Positions 1-7,925 of a stretch of DNA of 64,000 bases are shown piece by piece. Below the pieces are notes generated by a model. It was not told the DNA's origin. It saw nothing but the letters and a program-made list of their open reading frames with translations, and ran no database searches. Where the stretch lies: contig NZ_JAVHUW010000069.1 in NCBI RefSeq assembly GCF_030954495.1, positions 1-64,000 on the forward strand, written 5' to 3'. Every line of letters starts with the position of its first letter. Position 1 is the stretch's first letter. The translations under genes were made by a program, and so were the position numbers. The DNA comes from Candidatus Desulfosporosinus nitrosoreducens (lineage in GTDB: Bacteria; Bacillota; Desulfitobacteriia; Desulfitobacteriales; Desulfitobacteriaceae).

Positions 1-251
1 TGTCCTTCATGAAGCCTTGGAGGTCTTCCTGATTTTGGTTTGTCAGGTATTCCATCAAGGCCTTCGTTCCGGTACGTTTGGTGTAAATTACTCACCGTAT
101 CCTTTGAAATCCCTATTAGTTCTGCAACTTCCCTACATGAACTGCCGGAACGAAAGAGGTAAAGCGCGTGATCTCTCTTGAAAATTCTTGCCTACTTTTC
201 TTTATCCATAGCCGATTTAATGGCTTTTAATTCTTCCTCTGATGCTCTCAT
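1..251 (-). pseudogene. IS630-type transposase N-terminus, remnant
   Basis: Read on the minus strand from an ATG at 251, this encodes a helix-turn-helix segment typical of IS630/Tc1-type transposases: REVAELIGISKDTVSNLHQ followed by a Gly-Leu-x-Gly-Ile linker and KSGRPPRL. Codon 20 is an in-frame TAG (192-194), so the gene is broken. The catalytic DDE part would lie beyond the left edge. I infer a dead insertion sequence; its other end is not visible, so the boundary with the GNAT gene cannot be placed. Confidence 0.75.
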
Positions 252-460
252 TTTTATCCTCATCTTTTGTATAAAGTAGCTTCAGAAAGAATATCGACAA
301 ATTGTATGAATATCTTAACTCAATTTATATAGACTTGAGATTGTTACAATAAAACTGGAACTCATAATAGAGTACTTAAAATTATAGTAAAAGTATTGAT
401 TTAATAAAAAGTGACATATTTGCCGGGACCCTACTAGGCTCATGCGGTATTTTTTATATT

Positions 461-476
461 TTTAAGGCATGTGGAA
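461..476 (+). repeat. Dispersed motif copy 1 (TTTAAGGCATGTGGAA)
   Basis: This is a degenerate copy of a short motif that recurs at 4011, 8848, 41697 and 42448 (consensus YAAGGCACGTGGAAA). As in most other copies it follows a T-rich stretch (about 450-463). It lies in the leader of the GNAT gene. The stretch 252-460 shows nothing else I can name. Confidence 0.4.
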
Positions 477-547
477 TGCGTATGCCTTTTACACAAGAAA
501 GAGATGGGTGACTATAAACCCTAAAGCAGTTACAGAGGTGATTAATA

Positions 548-1051
548 ATGAAAATAATTGAGACAGAAAGATTGTATCTGAGAGAACTGTTGATAAATGA
601 TAAAAATGAACTAATGAAAGTTCTATCTGATCCAGAATCTATGCAATTCTATCCGCATCCGTTCAGTGCAGAGGAGGTAGAAAAGTGGATTCGATGGAAT
701 ATTGAAAATTATAAAAAATATAAACACGGATTATGGGCTGTAATCTTGAAAGAAGGAGAGGTCTTTATTGGGGATTGCGGTATAACAATGCAAAATATCG
801 GCGATGAAACCGTACCGGAAATTGGCTTTCATATTATTAAGAAATATTGCAACAAGGGATTTGCAACAGAAGCTGCTTTTGCTTGCAAGGAATATGCCTT
901 TAAAGTTTTACAATATCCTAAAGTGTTTTCGTATACCACAATACGGAATATTCCTTCGCAAAAAGTTGCCGGGAAGATTGGCCTTTGCCTTTATAAATAT
1001 TTTGAAAAGAATGGTGAAAAGCAAATTGTCCAAGTAGCAAATAAGAATTAA
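548..1051 (+). CDS. GNAT family N-acetyltransferase (RimJ/RimL type)
   Basis: This 167-residue protein starts with the family signature ETERLYLRELLINDKNEL and has the acetyl-CoA-binding region IGFHIIKKYCNKGFATEA near residues 91-108 (the usual R/Q-x-x-G-x-A loop appears as NKGFAT). The C-terminal part, NIPSQKVAGKIGL, is also typical of RimJ/RimL enzymes that acetylate protein N-termini or small amines. The substrate cannot be told from sequence. A good AGAGGTG site lies seven bases before the ATG. The gene is AT-rich compared with later operons and sits between a transposase remnant and a broken methyltransferase, so recent transfer is possible. Confidence 0.85.
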   Translation: MKIIETERLYLRELLINDKNELMKVLSDPESMQFYPHPFSAEEVEKWIRWNIENYKKYKHGLWAVILKEGEVFIGDCGITMQNIGDETVPEIGFHIIKKYCNKGFATEAAFACKEYAFKVLQYPKVFSYTTIRNIPSQKVAGKIGLCLYKYFEKNGEKQIVQVANKN

Positions 1052-1263
1052 AAGAAAACAGTTTTACGCTAAGGGATGCCAGCGTTATATGGCCTCTTTT
1101 TTTGACTGTTCAACGTATACAGAAACAGTTTGCTGTTGAAACGAACATACACTTTGATAAATAAAGGTTCTCATTGACTTTAGAGCTCCGGCGACAAAGT
1201 GCCCTATGAGGAGATAAAACAGATGAGATTGGATTTTTAGGAAGAGAGATTGGAGCGGTAATC

Positions 1264-1503
1264 ATGGGTAACACGGATAAGTTTGAAATAATAGCGAATA
1301 TATATGACACGCCTGAAAGAATCCAAATTGCCAAGGTTTCAGCAAATGCCATTCGTGACTATTTAGTTGATGCTAAAAGTAAGCGTGCTATTGATTTTGT
1401 GGTACGGGCCTTGTTGGCATGAACTTGTTAAACGAGTTTAATTCGCTGTGATTTGGAAAAGATTATGAGTCAACATAAACTTGATATTGAGCTTCAAAAA
1501 TGA
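1264..1503 (+). pseudogene. Class I SAM methyltransferase, broken N-terminal fragment
   Basis: The reading frame from ATG 1264 gives MGNTDKFEIIANIYDTPERI and continues to AIDF, the approach to the SAM-binding motif I. A gap of about four bases near 1399 then breaks the frame. The following frame reads GTGLVGMNLLNEF from 1401, which is the rest of motif I (expected D-F-G-C-G-T-G). A stop at 1449 and a further shift give DLEKIMSQHKLDIELQK and a final stop at 1501. Only about 80 of the usual 200 or more residues survive, so I call it a pseudogene. The stretch 1504-1643 is non-coding leader of the next gene. Confidence 0.7.
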
Positions 1504-1643
1504 AATACTTACTGATGAAATCCCCCGCACAGTTGTTAACTAGAGAATAAAAGCCAAAGAAATAAACGATGAAAACCTCCTTTTTCTTATAAACCAGAGA
1601 AGTTTGGCAATAATAGGGGTAAATGAAATTAGGAGGAATAAAA

Positions 1644-2237
1644 ATGGTTGCACTGAAAGACAGCGTTACAAAAGAGAACCTTTTAAAGGCTTTTGCAGGA
1701 GAATGCCAAGCCTGGCGGCGCTATGAATATGCCGCAAGCCTGGCAAAAAAGCAAAATCTTGAGGTCCTTTACTGGCTTTTTCATTACACTGGAAATCAGG
1801 AAAAGGAACACGCCGAGGTATTCTATAATCACTTAAAAGAGTTCAACGGGCAGGAAATCTCGCTGAGCGCCAACTACCCCGTCGATAATTCAAATAACAT
1901 TCTGGAGCTTTTGCAGCTTGCCGCCCAGCGTGAATCTGCGGAATACAACACAATTTACAAATCCTTTGGCGACAAGGCCAATGAGGAGGGACTTGTCAAT
2001 ATCGCCAATTCGTTTTATATGATCGCTGAGATTGAAAAAGTACATAACCAGCGTTTTTCGCACTATGCGCAGCTCATGCAAAGCAATAAACTATTTGAAA
2101 ACGAAACAGTCACTGAATATGTCTGCCTAAACTGCGGTCACATCCATAAAGCTGCCGGAGCGCCGCAAATCTGTCCGGTTTGCAATCATAATCAAGGGTT
2201 TTTTGTCCGCCGGGAAGACTCGCCTTTTGGTAAATAA
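1644..2237 (+). CDS. rbr: Rubrerythrin
   Basis: This 197-residue protein has an N-terminal ferritin-like four-helix domain with diiron ligands: Glu20 in GECQAW, E53-x-x-H56 in NQEKEHAEV, a Glu in RESAEYN near 98, and a second E-x-x-H in IEKVHNQR. A C-terminal rubredoxin-like iron site follows with two Cys-x-x-Cys pairs (YVCLNCGH and ICPVCN). Rubrerythrins reduce hydrogen peroxide in the cytoplasm of anaerobes using electrons from rubredoxin or NADH systems. I chose the ATG at 1644 because AGGAGG lies just upstream; an in-frame ATG at 1623 has none. The gene converges on another ferritin-like gene. Confidence 0.95.
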   Translation: MVALKDSVTKENLLKAFAGECQAWRRYEYAASLAKKQNLEVLYWLFHYTGNQEKEHAEVFYNHLKEFNGQEISLSANYPVDNSNNILELLQLAAQRESAEYNTIYKSFGDKANEEGLVNIANSFYMIAEIEKVHNQRFSHYAQLMQSNKLFENETVTEYVCLNCGHIHKAAGAPQICPVCNHNQGFFVRREDSPFGK

Positions 2238-2264
2238 AAGTGTGTGCTTCGTTTAAAAAAACCT

Positions 2265-2780
2265 TTATATCCGCCCATACATCTTGTTGAAAATCTGGAG
2301 GTGGTGCTCCTCGTCGCGGATGATACGATGTAAAATCGCCACGATGTTCAGGTCGCAGATGGTATTCGCCTGTCTGGAATACTTGCTGATGGCCGCTTCC
2401 TCTGCTTTGATTGATTCCGCTATTAGCGCGCCTAACTCAGGCGGGTAACCAATAAATGAGGGCGACCACCAGCGATTATAGTCCCGGCAGCTCCAAAGCC
2501 GCGGGTCCGCCCCAAGCAGTAAGGCAAGCTCGGCAAAGATATTGAGGTGGCGCATTTCCACGATGCTGATATCGTGGAAGCATTTGGAGATCCAACTATA
2601 GTGCGGCTTCGTTACAACGGCGATGTAAAAATAGCGAGTGACATCGCTCATTTCCGAAACAACATCGGCTATGTTGCCGAGCATCTCACAGGCATAAAGA
2701 GGATTTGGGCCGGCCACCCGCACTGGTGGGTAAGGGGCATTTACTTTGTAGTTGCACTTGTTGGCTTGATTATCATCCAT
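2265..2780 (-). CDS. Ferritin-like domain protein (rubrerythrin/CotJC-like fold)
   Basis: This 171-residue protein has paired helices carrying acidic and His residues suited to a dimetal site: VEMRHLNIFAELA near 74-86, AEEAAISKYSRQA near 126-138, and RDEEHHLQIF near the C-terminus (an E-x-x-H type motif). It lacks a rubredoxin domain. The N-terminal region is rich in Pro and Asn (NAPYPPVRVAGPNP), as in some spore-associated ferritin-like proteins. An AAAGGGA site precedes the start. Its convergent position next to rubrerythrin suggests oxidative-stress or metal storage work, but this is inference. Confidence 0.75.
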   Translation of the reverse strand: MDDNQANKCNYKVNAPYPPVRVAGPNPLYACEMLGNIADVVSEMSDVTRYFYIAVVTKPHYSWISKCFHDISIVEMRHLNIFAELALLLGADPRLWSCRDYNRWWSPSFIGYPPELGALIAESIKAEEAAISKYSRQANTICDLNIVAILHRIIRDEEHHLQIFNKMYGRI

Positions 2781-3007
2781 ACTTATTTCCCTTTCCCTAT
2801 GTCTGTACTGTATAGTTTATTCAGGCAGACAGGGTGGTATGACGACACCTCCAATCAGGTCAAGGGTGCGGTTTCCTTCCTGATTCTGCTTAAGTCCCTT
2901 CCGGTTAAACAGTTACTGCACTGCGCACTGCCGGGAAACTATTGAGTTGGATGATAGCCATTGAACAGAAAAGAGCCGCCATGCCGTGGGGAACAGGGAA
3001 AAAACGA

Positions 3008-3061
3008 GGGACCGGCAGTGTCTTCAGATTCTTTCTGAAAGAACACTGCGGTCCCTTTTGG
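3008..3061. terminator. Long inverted repeat, possible terminator
   Basis: The left arm GGGACCGGCAGTGT (from 3008) pairs with ACACTGCGGTCCC ending at 3055, and the inner CTTCAGA pairs with TCTGAA. TTTTGG follows on the plus strand. Read on the minus strand the stem is followed by TCGTTTTTTC, so it could stop transcription either way. It sits in a gene-poor stretch (2781-3376) in which I recognise no gene. Confidence 0.5.
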
Positions 3062-3376
3062 CAACTGAAGATAAATCATTACCCCGGCAATGTCACTCAG
3101 CCACTGCCAGAGGATTTACCTTATAAAACGGCGGCTGAAAGTAGCGTCAGATTATTTTGAGTGGACATTCCGCTCGAAATGGTGTCCTTTGGTGGCCGCC
3201 AGGAAATCACCGGCATAGCCTGCCATGTTCCCGGACGGACCGCAGACGACGCTTCGCTCCGCGTTTTGTCCGGACCGCAACAGGTATTATCCCAAATAAA
3301 GAATGAATTCATTTCGGCAACATTGCATTGCTTTTGTATATATAAAGCTTATAATAATTACAGCGGAGGGATTACT

Positions 3377-3682
3377 ATGGCGAAAACAACGAATATATAT
3401 GTCAGGCTTGAGCCTGGCCTTAAAGAAGAGGCCGAAGCTATTCTGGCACAATTAGGTATCCCGGTATCAAATGCGGTAAATATTTTTTTGAAACAAGTAG
3501 TTATGCGGCGAGGCTTACCGTTTGATGTAAAGCTGCCGGAGGCAAAACTCCCAAGTATTGCAAATATGAGTAAAGAAGAATTGCATGCGGAAATAGAAAA
3601 AGGATACGCTGATTTCATACAGGGTAATGTTAGACCTGCATCAGAAGTTTTCGCAGATATTCGCAAGAATTACGGGATATGA
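3377..3682 (+). CDS. RelB/DinJ family antitoxin
   Basis: This 101-residue protein starts MAKTTNIYVRLEPGLKEEAE, the ribbon-helix-helix strand of RelB/DinJ antitoxins, followed by LGIPVSNAVNIFLKQVVMRR and GLPFDV, both family hallmarks. Such antitoxins bind DNA as dimers and neutralise a YafQ/RelE ribonuclease encoded just downstream. A strong GGAGGG lies six bases before ATG 3377. The stop codon overlaps the ATG of the next reading frame (ATGA), the usual toxin-antitoxin coupling. The C-terminal toxin-binding part looks intact although the toxin does not. Confidence 0.9.
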   Translation: MAKTTNIYVRLEPGLKEEAEAILAQLGIPVSNAVNIFLKQVVMRRGLPFDVKLPEAKLPSIANMSKEELHAEIEKGYADFIQGNVRPASEVFADIRKNYGI

Positions 3683-3807
3683 AGTACAAAATACTATTCA
3701 CAAAACAAATGGAAAACGACTTGAAGGCAATATATAATTATATTGCTTTCACTTTACTTGCACCTGACATAGCGGCGGAGCAATTGGACAGGCAACAAAT
3801 GAATTGA
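3679..3807 (+). pseudogene. ParE/RelE-type toxin, truncated remnant
   Basis: The frame starts in the ATGA overlap with the antitoxin and encodes MKYKILFTKQMENDLKAIYN and then YIAFTLLAPDIAAEQLDRQ, a clear N-terminus of a RelE/ParE toxin. It stops after 42 residues, whereas the family is usually 85-105 residues. The C-terminal strands carrying the active residues are therefore missing. Downstream (3808-3890) short frames such as FHEDMRVYFEDKISG may be further debris. The antitoxin is probably an orphan. Confidence 0.75.
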
Positions 3808-3904
3808 TGGATAAACTTGATAAGGGAAGAAAATCCGGAGACGAAAAAGAATAGACGTTTCACGAGGATATGCGAGTATATTTTGAAGATAAAATAAGCG
3901 GATG

Positions 3905-4010
3905 ACCACCTGTTCGAAAAAATCGGACAGTTGGTGAGTTCATGTAAACTATTCGAAATTCCCGGATAGTTGCCCTCAAGGAGATGCCGGGGTGGTACAT
4001 CTTTTTTGTC
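3905..4010 (+). promoter_or_regulatory. Tandem similar hairpins and T-run in the larA leader
   Basis: Two similar imperfect hairpins lie in tandem: CTGTTCGAAAAAATCGGACAG near 3910-3930 (shown across stem and loop) and AACTATTCGAAATTCC followed by CGGATAGTT near 3947-3970. A short GATGCC/GGTACATC stem then runs into TTTTTT at 4002-4007. The last part could act as a terminator before larA. The function of the paired hairpins is unknown. Confidence 0.35.
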
Positions 4011-4029
4011 TCCTCAAGGCACGTGGAGA
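4011..4029 (+). repeat. Dispersed motif copy 2 (TCCTCAAGGCACGTGGAGA)
   Basis: This is a near-consensus copy of the recurring YAAGGCACGTGGAAA motif, directly after a run of six T. Other copies are at 461, 8848, 41697 and 42448, all on the plus strand and between genes. Confidence 0.55.
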
Positions 4030-4131
4030 CAATGAGTTTAAATCCTGGACTAAAATCACTATAAGGAAAGCGTTGGCTGAAACGATCCGCAGGTTATTAA
4101 AAATAATTGTCGATGGCGAGGAGAATCAATC

Positions 4132-5415
4132 ATGAAAACGTTTGCTCTCGGTTATGGCGATACAACGGTTGAAGTCAAATTAGACGGCGCGAGATCGGTA
4201 CAGGTCTTAACAGGCGAAAGCATTCCCCCTGTCCGGGATTTTAAGCAGGCTTTTTTAGAGGCGGTGGGCCCGGAATGTATTGAATCCCCACCGCTTGGCG
4301 AGCTGATTTTTCCTGCGGATAAGGTAACCGTCGTCATCAGCGATATCACCCGTTTCTGGATGCGGCAGGATCAGGTCTGCGCTCAGCTCATTCCCTACTT
4401 GCACGATACTCTGGGCGTCCCCTATGAAAATATCGTGATTTTGATTGCCCTTGGTACGCACCGTCCCCAGACTGAAGACGAAATGAAACAGCTGGTCACG
4501 CCTGAAATTTATGAAAAGGTTAAGGTCGTCAATCACGATTGCCTGGCGCCGGACCTGGAGTTCCTGGGCGTCACCACAAGGGGCACCAGGGTTTTTGTCA
4601 ATCCCCTGGCCGTGGGGCGGAAAGTGATCCTAATCGGCGGCACGATCCACCACCTGATGGCCGGCTACGGCGGCGGCCGTAAAAACATCCTCCCGGGAAT
4701 CTGCGGCAAAACCACCATCACCCAAAACCACATCCACTCGTTATCGCCAACGCTGCCCAGGTCCAACCCCCTGATCGGTATGGGAATCCTGGGACAAAAT
4801 CCGGTCAACGAGGACATGAATGAAGTTGCCGCAATGGTCGCGCCGGTCTTTGGCATCAATGTTGTGATGGATAGCCAATCCGGAAATTGCCGCCTGTTTT
4901 GCGGGCATTTCCTCCGGGCCTGGGAAGAAAGCTGCCGTGTCGTGCAGCAGTTAATGGGCATTCCCATTCGGAAAAAAGCGGACGTCGTCGTGGTCAGCTG
5001 CGGTGGTTATCCTAAGGATATCAACCTCTATCAAGCCGTCAAAGCCATGATTAATGCCGCGGAAGCGGTAAAAGAGGGCGGCCGGTTGATTTTTCTGGCG
5101 GAATGCCGCGAAGGCGGCGGCGCTCCCTCCTATTTCAGCTGGATCGATTCGCTGCGCCGCGGCACGCTGGATGCGGATCTCCGCCGGGATTTCACCATTG
5201 CCGGCTATATTTTCTACGCTTCCTGCGAGGCCATGGCCAAAGCCGAAGTTCTGATGCTTACCCGGATTCCGGCGGAAACTCTGGACGGCATGGGCGCGCG
5301 GGTCTTTGCCGATATTGACGATCTTCTGGGGGAAGCGGACTTTAAGGACAAAGACGTCTATGTCATGCCCTACGGCGGCTATACGGTTCCTTATCTGAAA
5401 GACACGGAAGATTAG
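4132..5415 (+). CDS. larA: Nickel-dependent lactate racemase family protein LarA
   Basis: This 427-residue protein matches the LarA family (DUF2088), cytoplasmic enzymes that racemise lactate or related 2-hydroxy acids using a nickel-pincer nucleotide. The cofactor-binding core GGTIHHLMAGYGGGRKNILP (about residues 169-188) carries the histidines and the lysine that anchors the cofactor, and THRPQTEDE (near 104-112) carries another conserved His. The length is normal. A GAGGAG site lies before ATG 4132. The cofactor makers larB, larC and larE are not in this window, so they must be elsewhere or the substrate differs. LarA homologues act on several hydroxy acids, so lactate is not certain. Confidence 0.85.
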   Translation: MKTFALGYGDTTVEVKLDGARSVQVLTGESIPPVRDFKQAFLEAVGPECIESPPLGELIFPADKVTVVISDITRFWMRQDQVCAQLIPYLHDTLGVPYENIVILIALGTHRPQTEDEMKQLVTPEIYEKVKVVNHDCLAPDLEFLGVTTRGTRVFVNPLAVGRKVILIGGTIHHLMAGYGGGRKNILPGICGKTTITQNHIHSLSPTLPRSNPLIGMGILGQNPVNEDMNEVAAMVAPVFGINVVMDSQSGNCRLFCGHFLRAWEESCRVVQQLMGIPIRKKADVVVVSCGGYPKDINLYQAVKAMINAAEAVKEGGRLIFLAECREGGGAPSYFSWIDSLRRGTLDADLRRDFTIAGYIFYASCEAMAKAEVLMLTRIPAETLDGMGARVFADIDDLLGEADFKDKDVYVMPYGGYTVPYLKDTED

Positions 5416-5472
5416 GATTGCCGAAAATCAGAGTTTCAGGAACTTACGTCTAAATCAATCCGCAAAAAGTTG

Positions 5473-5501
5473 TTGACAAATTATTAAGGGAATGCTATTG
5501 T
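5473..5501 (+). promoter_or_regulatory. Sigma-A promoter of the trpXYZ leader
   Basis: A perfect -35 TTGACA (5473-5478) is followed after 17 bases by TATTGT (5496-5501) as the -10. It lies just before the T-box leader and about 60 bases after larA, so the transporter operon has its own start. Confidence 0.7.
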
Positions 5502-5507
5502 AAAACC

Positions 5508-5795
5508 CAAACCATTGATGTAGAGATCAAACCGTAAGCGCACTTACAGAGAGCCGGCGGGGCTGGAAGCCGGCAGAAAGCGGAACGGCAAATGGACTAC
5601 GGAGGGCGCACCGAACGAAAGCTTAAGGTTTTTCAGTAGAGTGTGACGCAATGCCTGCGTTATGAGGCACGGAGTATGTTAGTACTCTTTTGAGTTGGGT
5701 AATATTATTATTTTATTACCAAACAAGGTGGCACCGCAGACGAACAGTCTGTCCTTGATTACGGATCATCCGTATCAGGACGGGCTTTTTTTATT
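5508..5795 (+). ncRNA. T-box leader, tryptophan type (UGG specifier)
   Basis: The leader shows the AGAGAGCC stem I region, the GGCTGGAAGCC apical part, and the T-box core AAGGTGGCACCGCAG (5724-5738). It ends with a terminator (GTCCTTGATTACGGAT pairing with ATCCGTATCAGGAC, 5751-5781, then TTTTTTT). The specifier is read as TGG at 5593-5595. This follows from aligning AAATGGACTACGGAG with GAAGGGACCCCGGAG of the glyS T-box in the same window, where the same three positions read GGG (Gly). An uncharged tRNA-Trp would favour antitermination and expression of the transporter. Confidence 0.9.
5751..5793 (+). terminator. T-box regulated terminator
   Basis: The stem GTCCTTGATTACGGAT/ATCCGTATCAGGAC is followed by GGGCTTTTTTT. 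The 5' part of the terminator arm would instead pair with the T-box bulge region in the antiterminator form. Confidence 0.85.
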
Positions 5796-5873
5796 GGTTA
5801 AACCTGCGTGGTGTGAAAAGAGTACCGGCGACAAAAGATAATACGGAAGAAAACGAAAGAGAGGAAAACAAAC

Positions 5874-6881
5874 ATGAAAAAAATGAGTACCGTTCTCCTT
5901 ACCCTTCTCCTGGTTATCAGCCTTTTGCTGGTTGCTACCGGCTGCGGCACAGGCACGACTTCAAGCGATACGTCAAAGGGCAATAGCGCGGCCAAGGTCA
6001 CGCAAGTCGGAATTATTCAGCTTGCCGACAACGGAGCCTTCACCGATATGCGCGAGGGTTTTATCAACAAAATGCGTTCTTTAGGTTACTCGGAAGACAA
6101 AATGGTTTTCGACTACAAAAACGCCAATGGCGACACGGGTACGCTCAATTCCATCTGTCAAACCATGGTTGATCAGAAAAAAGACTTTATCGTCACGATC
6201 GGAACCCCGGCTACTCAGGCCATCGTCAATATGGACAGCGGCATCCCGGTGTTTTTTATCTCGGTTTCCAATCCTGTGGCAGCCGGCGTCATCACTGATA
6301 TGAAAACACCGGATAAAAAGGCCACCGGTACTTCTAACGCGATTCCCGTCGATGAGATGTTTAAGCTATCCGATAAGCTGACGCCCGGCCGCCATACCTA
6401 CGGCCTGATTTATAACACAGGCGAGGTTAATTCCGTGAGCACGATTAAAAGTGCCAAGGCGTATATGGATAAAAACGGGTTAAAATATAAGGAAGCCGTT
6501 GTCACTTCCTCTTCTGAAGTACAGCAGGCGGCCGAGTCTCTGGTCGGTAAAGTTGACGCCTTTTTTATCCCCAATGACAGTATGGTGCAAAGCGCGATGC
6601 CCCAGGTCGCTGAAATTGCCAAAAACGCCAAGATTCCGGTGTACGGCAGCTCCGCAGTTATGGTGCAATCCGGCGCCTTTGCCACAATCAGTATCGACGA
6701 TTCTACGATCGGCGCTATTACGGCCGGCATGGCGGATCAATTTATGAAAGGCACCGCCCTGGCCAAGATTCCGGCCATCACAGTTTCCGATTTTACGACG
6801 GTCATCAACAAGAGCACCGCGGATGCCATCGGCGTGACGGTTCCCCAGGATGAGCTGGCCAAAGCAAAGGTTATCAAATAG
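5874..6881 (+). CDS. trpX: ABC transporter substrate-binding lipoprotein (TrpX-like)
   Basis: This 335-residue protein has a lipoprotein signal ending LLLVATGC, with the acylated Cys at 24, and a periplasmic-binding fold of the ABC sub-bind family (COG2984): VGIIQLADNGAFTDMREGFI, then VTIGTPATQAIV and PVFFISVSNPVAAGVI. Family members deliver amino acids to a two-gene permease/ATPase set, as here. With the Trp T-box upstream, the likely ligand is tryptophan, matching the predicted TrpXYZ system of Firmicutes. It is first in the operon; a GAGAGG site precedes the ATG. The ligand is inferred from regulation, not from binding residues. Confidence 0.85.
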   Translation: MKKMSTVLLTLLLVISLLLVATGCGTGTTSSDTSKGNSAAKVTQVGIIQLADNGAFTDMREGFINKMRSLGYSEDKMVFDYKNANGDTGTLNSICQTMVDQKKDFIVTIGTPATQAIVNMDSGIPVFFISVSNPVAAGVITDMKTPDKKATGTSNAIPVDEMFKLSDKLTPGRHTYGLIYNTGEVNSVSTIKSAKAYMDKNGLKYKEAVVTSSSEVQQAAESLVGKVDAFFIPNDSMVQSAMPQVAEIAKNAKIPVYGSSAVMVQSGAFATISIDDSTIGAITAGMADQFMKGTALAKIPAITVSDFTTVINKSTADAIGVTVPQDELAKAKVIK

Positions 6882-6914
6882 ACTATCCGGCACCCAGCCG
6901 GGCGGGATGCCGCA

Positions 6915-7006
6915 ATTTCCTCCGGCTGACAGGATTTAATGATTACGTTTCTTCCGACTGGCAGAATTAACAATTAATTTTCTTCCAGCTGACAGATTAC
7001 TTTACG
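6915..7006 (+). repeat. Three degenerate 30-bp tandem repeats
   Basis: Three imperfect units follow one another between trpX and trpY: TTTCCTCCGGCTGACAGGAT (6916), TTTCTTCCGACTGGCAGAAT (6948) and TTTCTTCCAGCTGACAGATT (6979), each followed by an AT-rich half. They end just before the trpY ribosome binding site. They could adjust mRNA stability or translation within the operon; no function is known. Confidence 0.6.
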
Positions 7007-7025
7007 CTCCCAGGAGGCAGAATTT

Positions 7026-7925
7026 ATGACCTTACTCATCGGTTCGGCTCAGCTTGGCTTAATTTATGGACTGCTGGCGCTGGGCATCTATATCTCCTTC
7101 CGCATACTGAATATTCCCGATCTGACCGCTGACGGCAGCTTCACCCTGGGGCTGTCGGTCTCGGCTGTCGTGACGGTGGCGGGATACCCTGTTCTGGGTA
7201 TCCTGCTGGGAATCGTGGCCGGCGCGGCGGCCGGCGCCGTTACAGGGCTGCTGCAAACCAAATTGGAAATTCACCCGATACTGGCGGGAATCCTGACCAT
7301 GAGCGGTTTGTACAGTCTTAATCTCTATATCCTCGGCAGCCGCTCCAACCTGTCTTTGATTGGCAGCACCACTATTTTTAACCGGCTGGCCTGGCTGTCA
7401 GCCGACAAGGAACTGATCAAGACCTTGATCCCCTTCCTGGTCTGTTTTATCTGCGCAGCGATCCTGATCTGGTTTTTTAAGACCCACTTGGGGCTCTGTA
7501 TTCGCGCTACGGGCAATAATGAAGAAATGGTCACGGCCTCTTCGATTAATATCAAGGCTATGAAAATCATCGCCCTGGCTTTGTCCAACGCCTGCGTCGG
7601 TTTGTCCGGGGCAGTGCTGGCCCAGTATCAGGGCTATGCCGACATCAGCTCGGGCATCGGCATTATGGTGGTCGGCCTGGCTTCGGCCATTATCGGGGAA
7701 GCTATTTTCGGCAAACGTTCTTTGACCTTGGGACTGTTTTCCGCGCTCTTCGGCTCCCTGCTTTACCGTTTTATCATTGCCGCCGCGCTGCAATCGACGA
7801 TTTTCCCCGCTTACATGCTCAGGCTGGTTTCGGCGGTCATTGTCGTCATTGCCTTGTCCGTGCCTGTCGCCAAAAAACGCCTGCAGCTGAGAAGCATGCG
7901 AAAGAAGGTGCAGCAGGATGCTTGA
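7026..7925 (+). CDS. trpY: ABC transporter permease (TrpY-like)
   Basis: This 299-residue membrane protein belongs to the branched-chain/ribose permease superfamily (COG4120). It has about eight or nine hydrophobic segments and the motif RATGNNEEMVTASSINIKAM near residues 158-177, the cytoplasmic coupling loop for the ATPase. It would form the membrane channel for the substrate captured by the lipoprotein. CAGGAGGC precedes ATG 7026. Its stop overlaps the start of the ATPase gene by eight bases, so the two are co-translated. Confidence 0.85.
   Translation: MTLLIGSAQLGLIYGLLALGIYISFRILNIPDLTADGSFTLGLSVSAVVTVAGYPVLGILLGIVAGAAAGAVTGLLQTKLEIHPILAGILTMSGLYSLNLYILGSRSNLSLIGSTTIFNRLAWLSADKELIKTLIPFLVCFICAAILIWFFKTHLGLCIRATGNNEEMVTASSINIKAMKIIALALSNACVGLSGAVLAQYQGYADISSGIGIMVVGLASAIIGEAIFGKRSLTLGLFSALFGSLLYRFIIAAALQSTIFPAYMLRLVSAVIVVIALSVPVAKKRLQLRSMRKKVQQDA

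Noticed and set aside
2547-2945. Plus-strand open frame of 132 codons
   Set aside because: It lies opposite the ferritin-like gene and has no ribosome site or domain; the minus-strand protein has clear metal-binding motifs.
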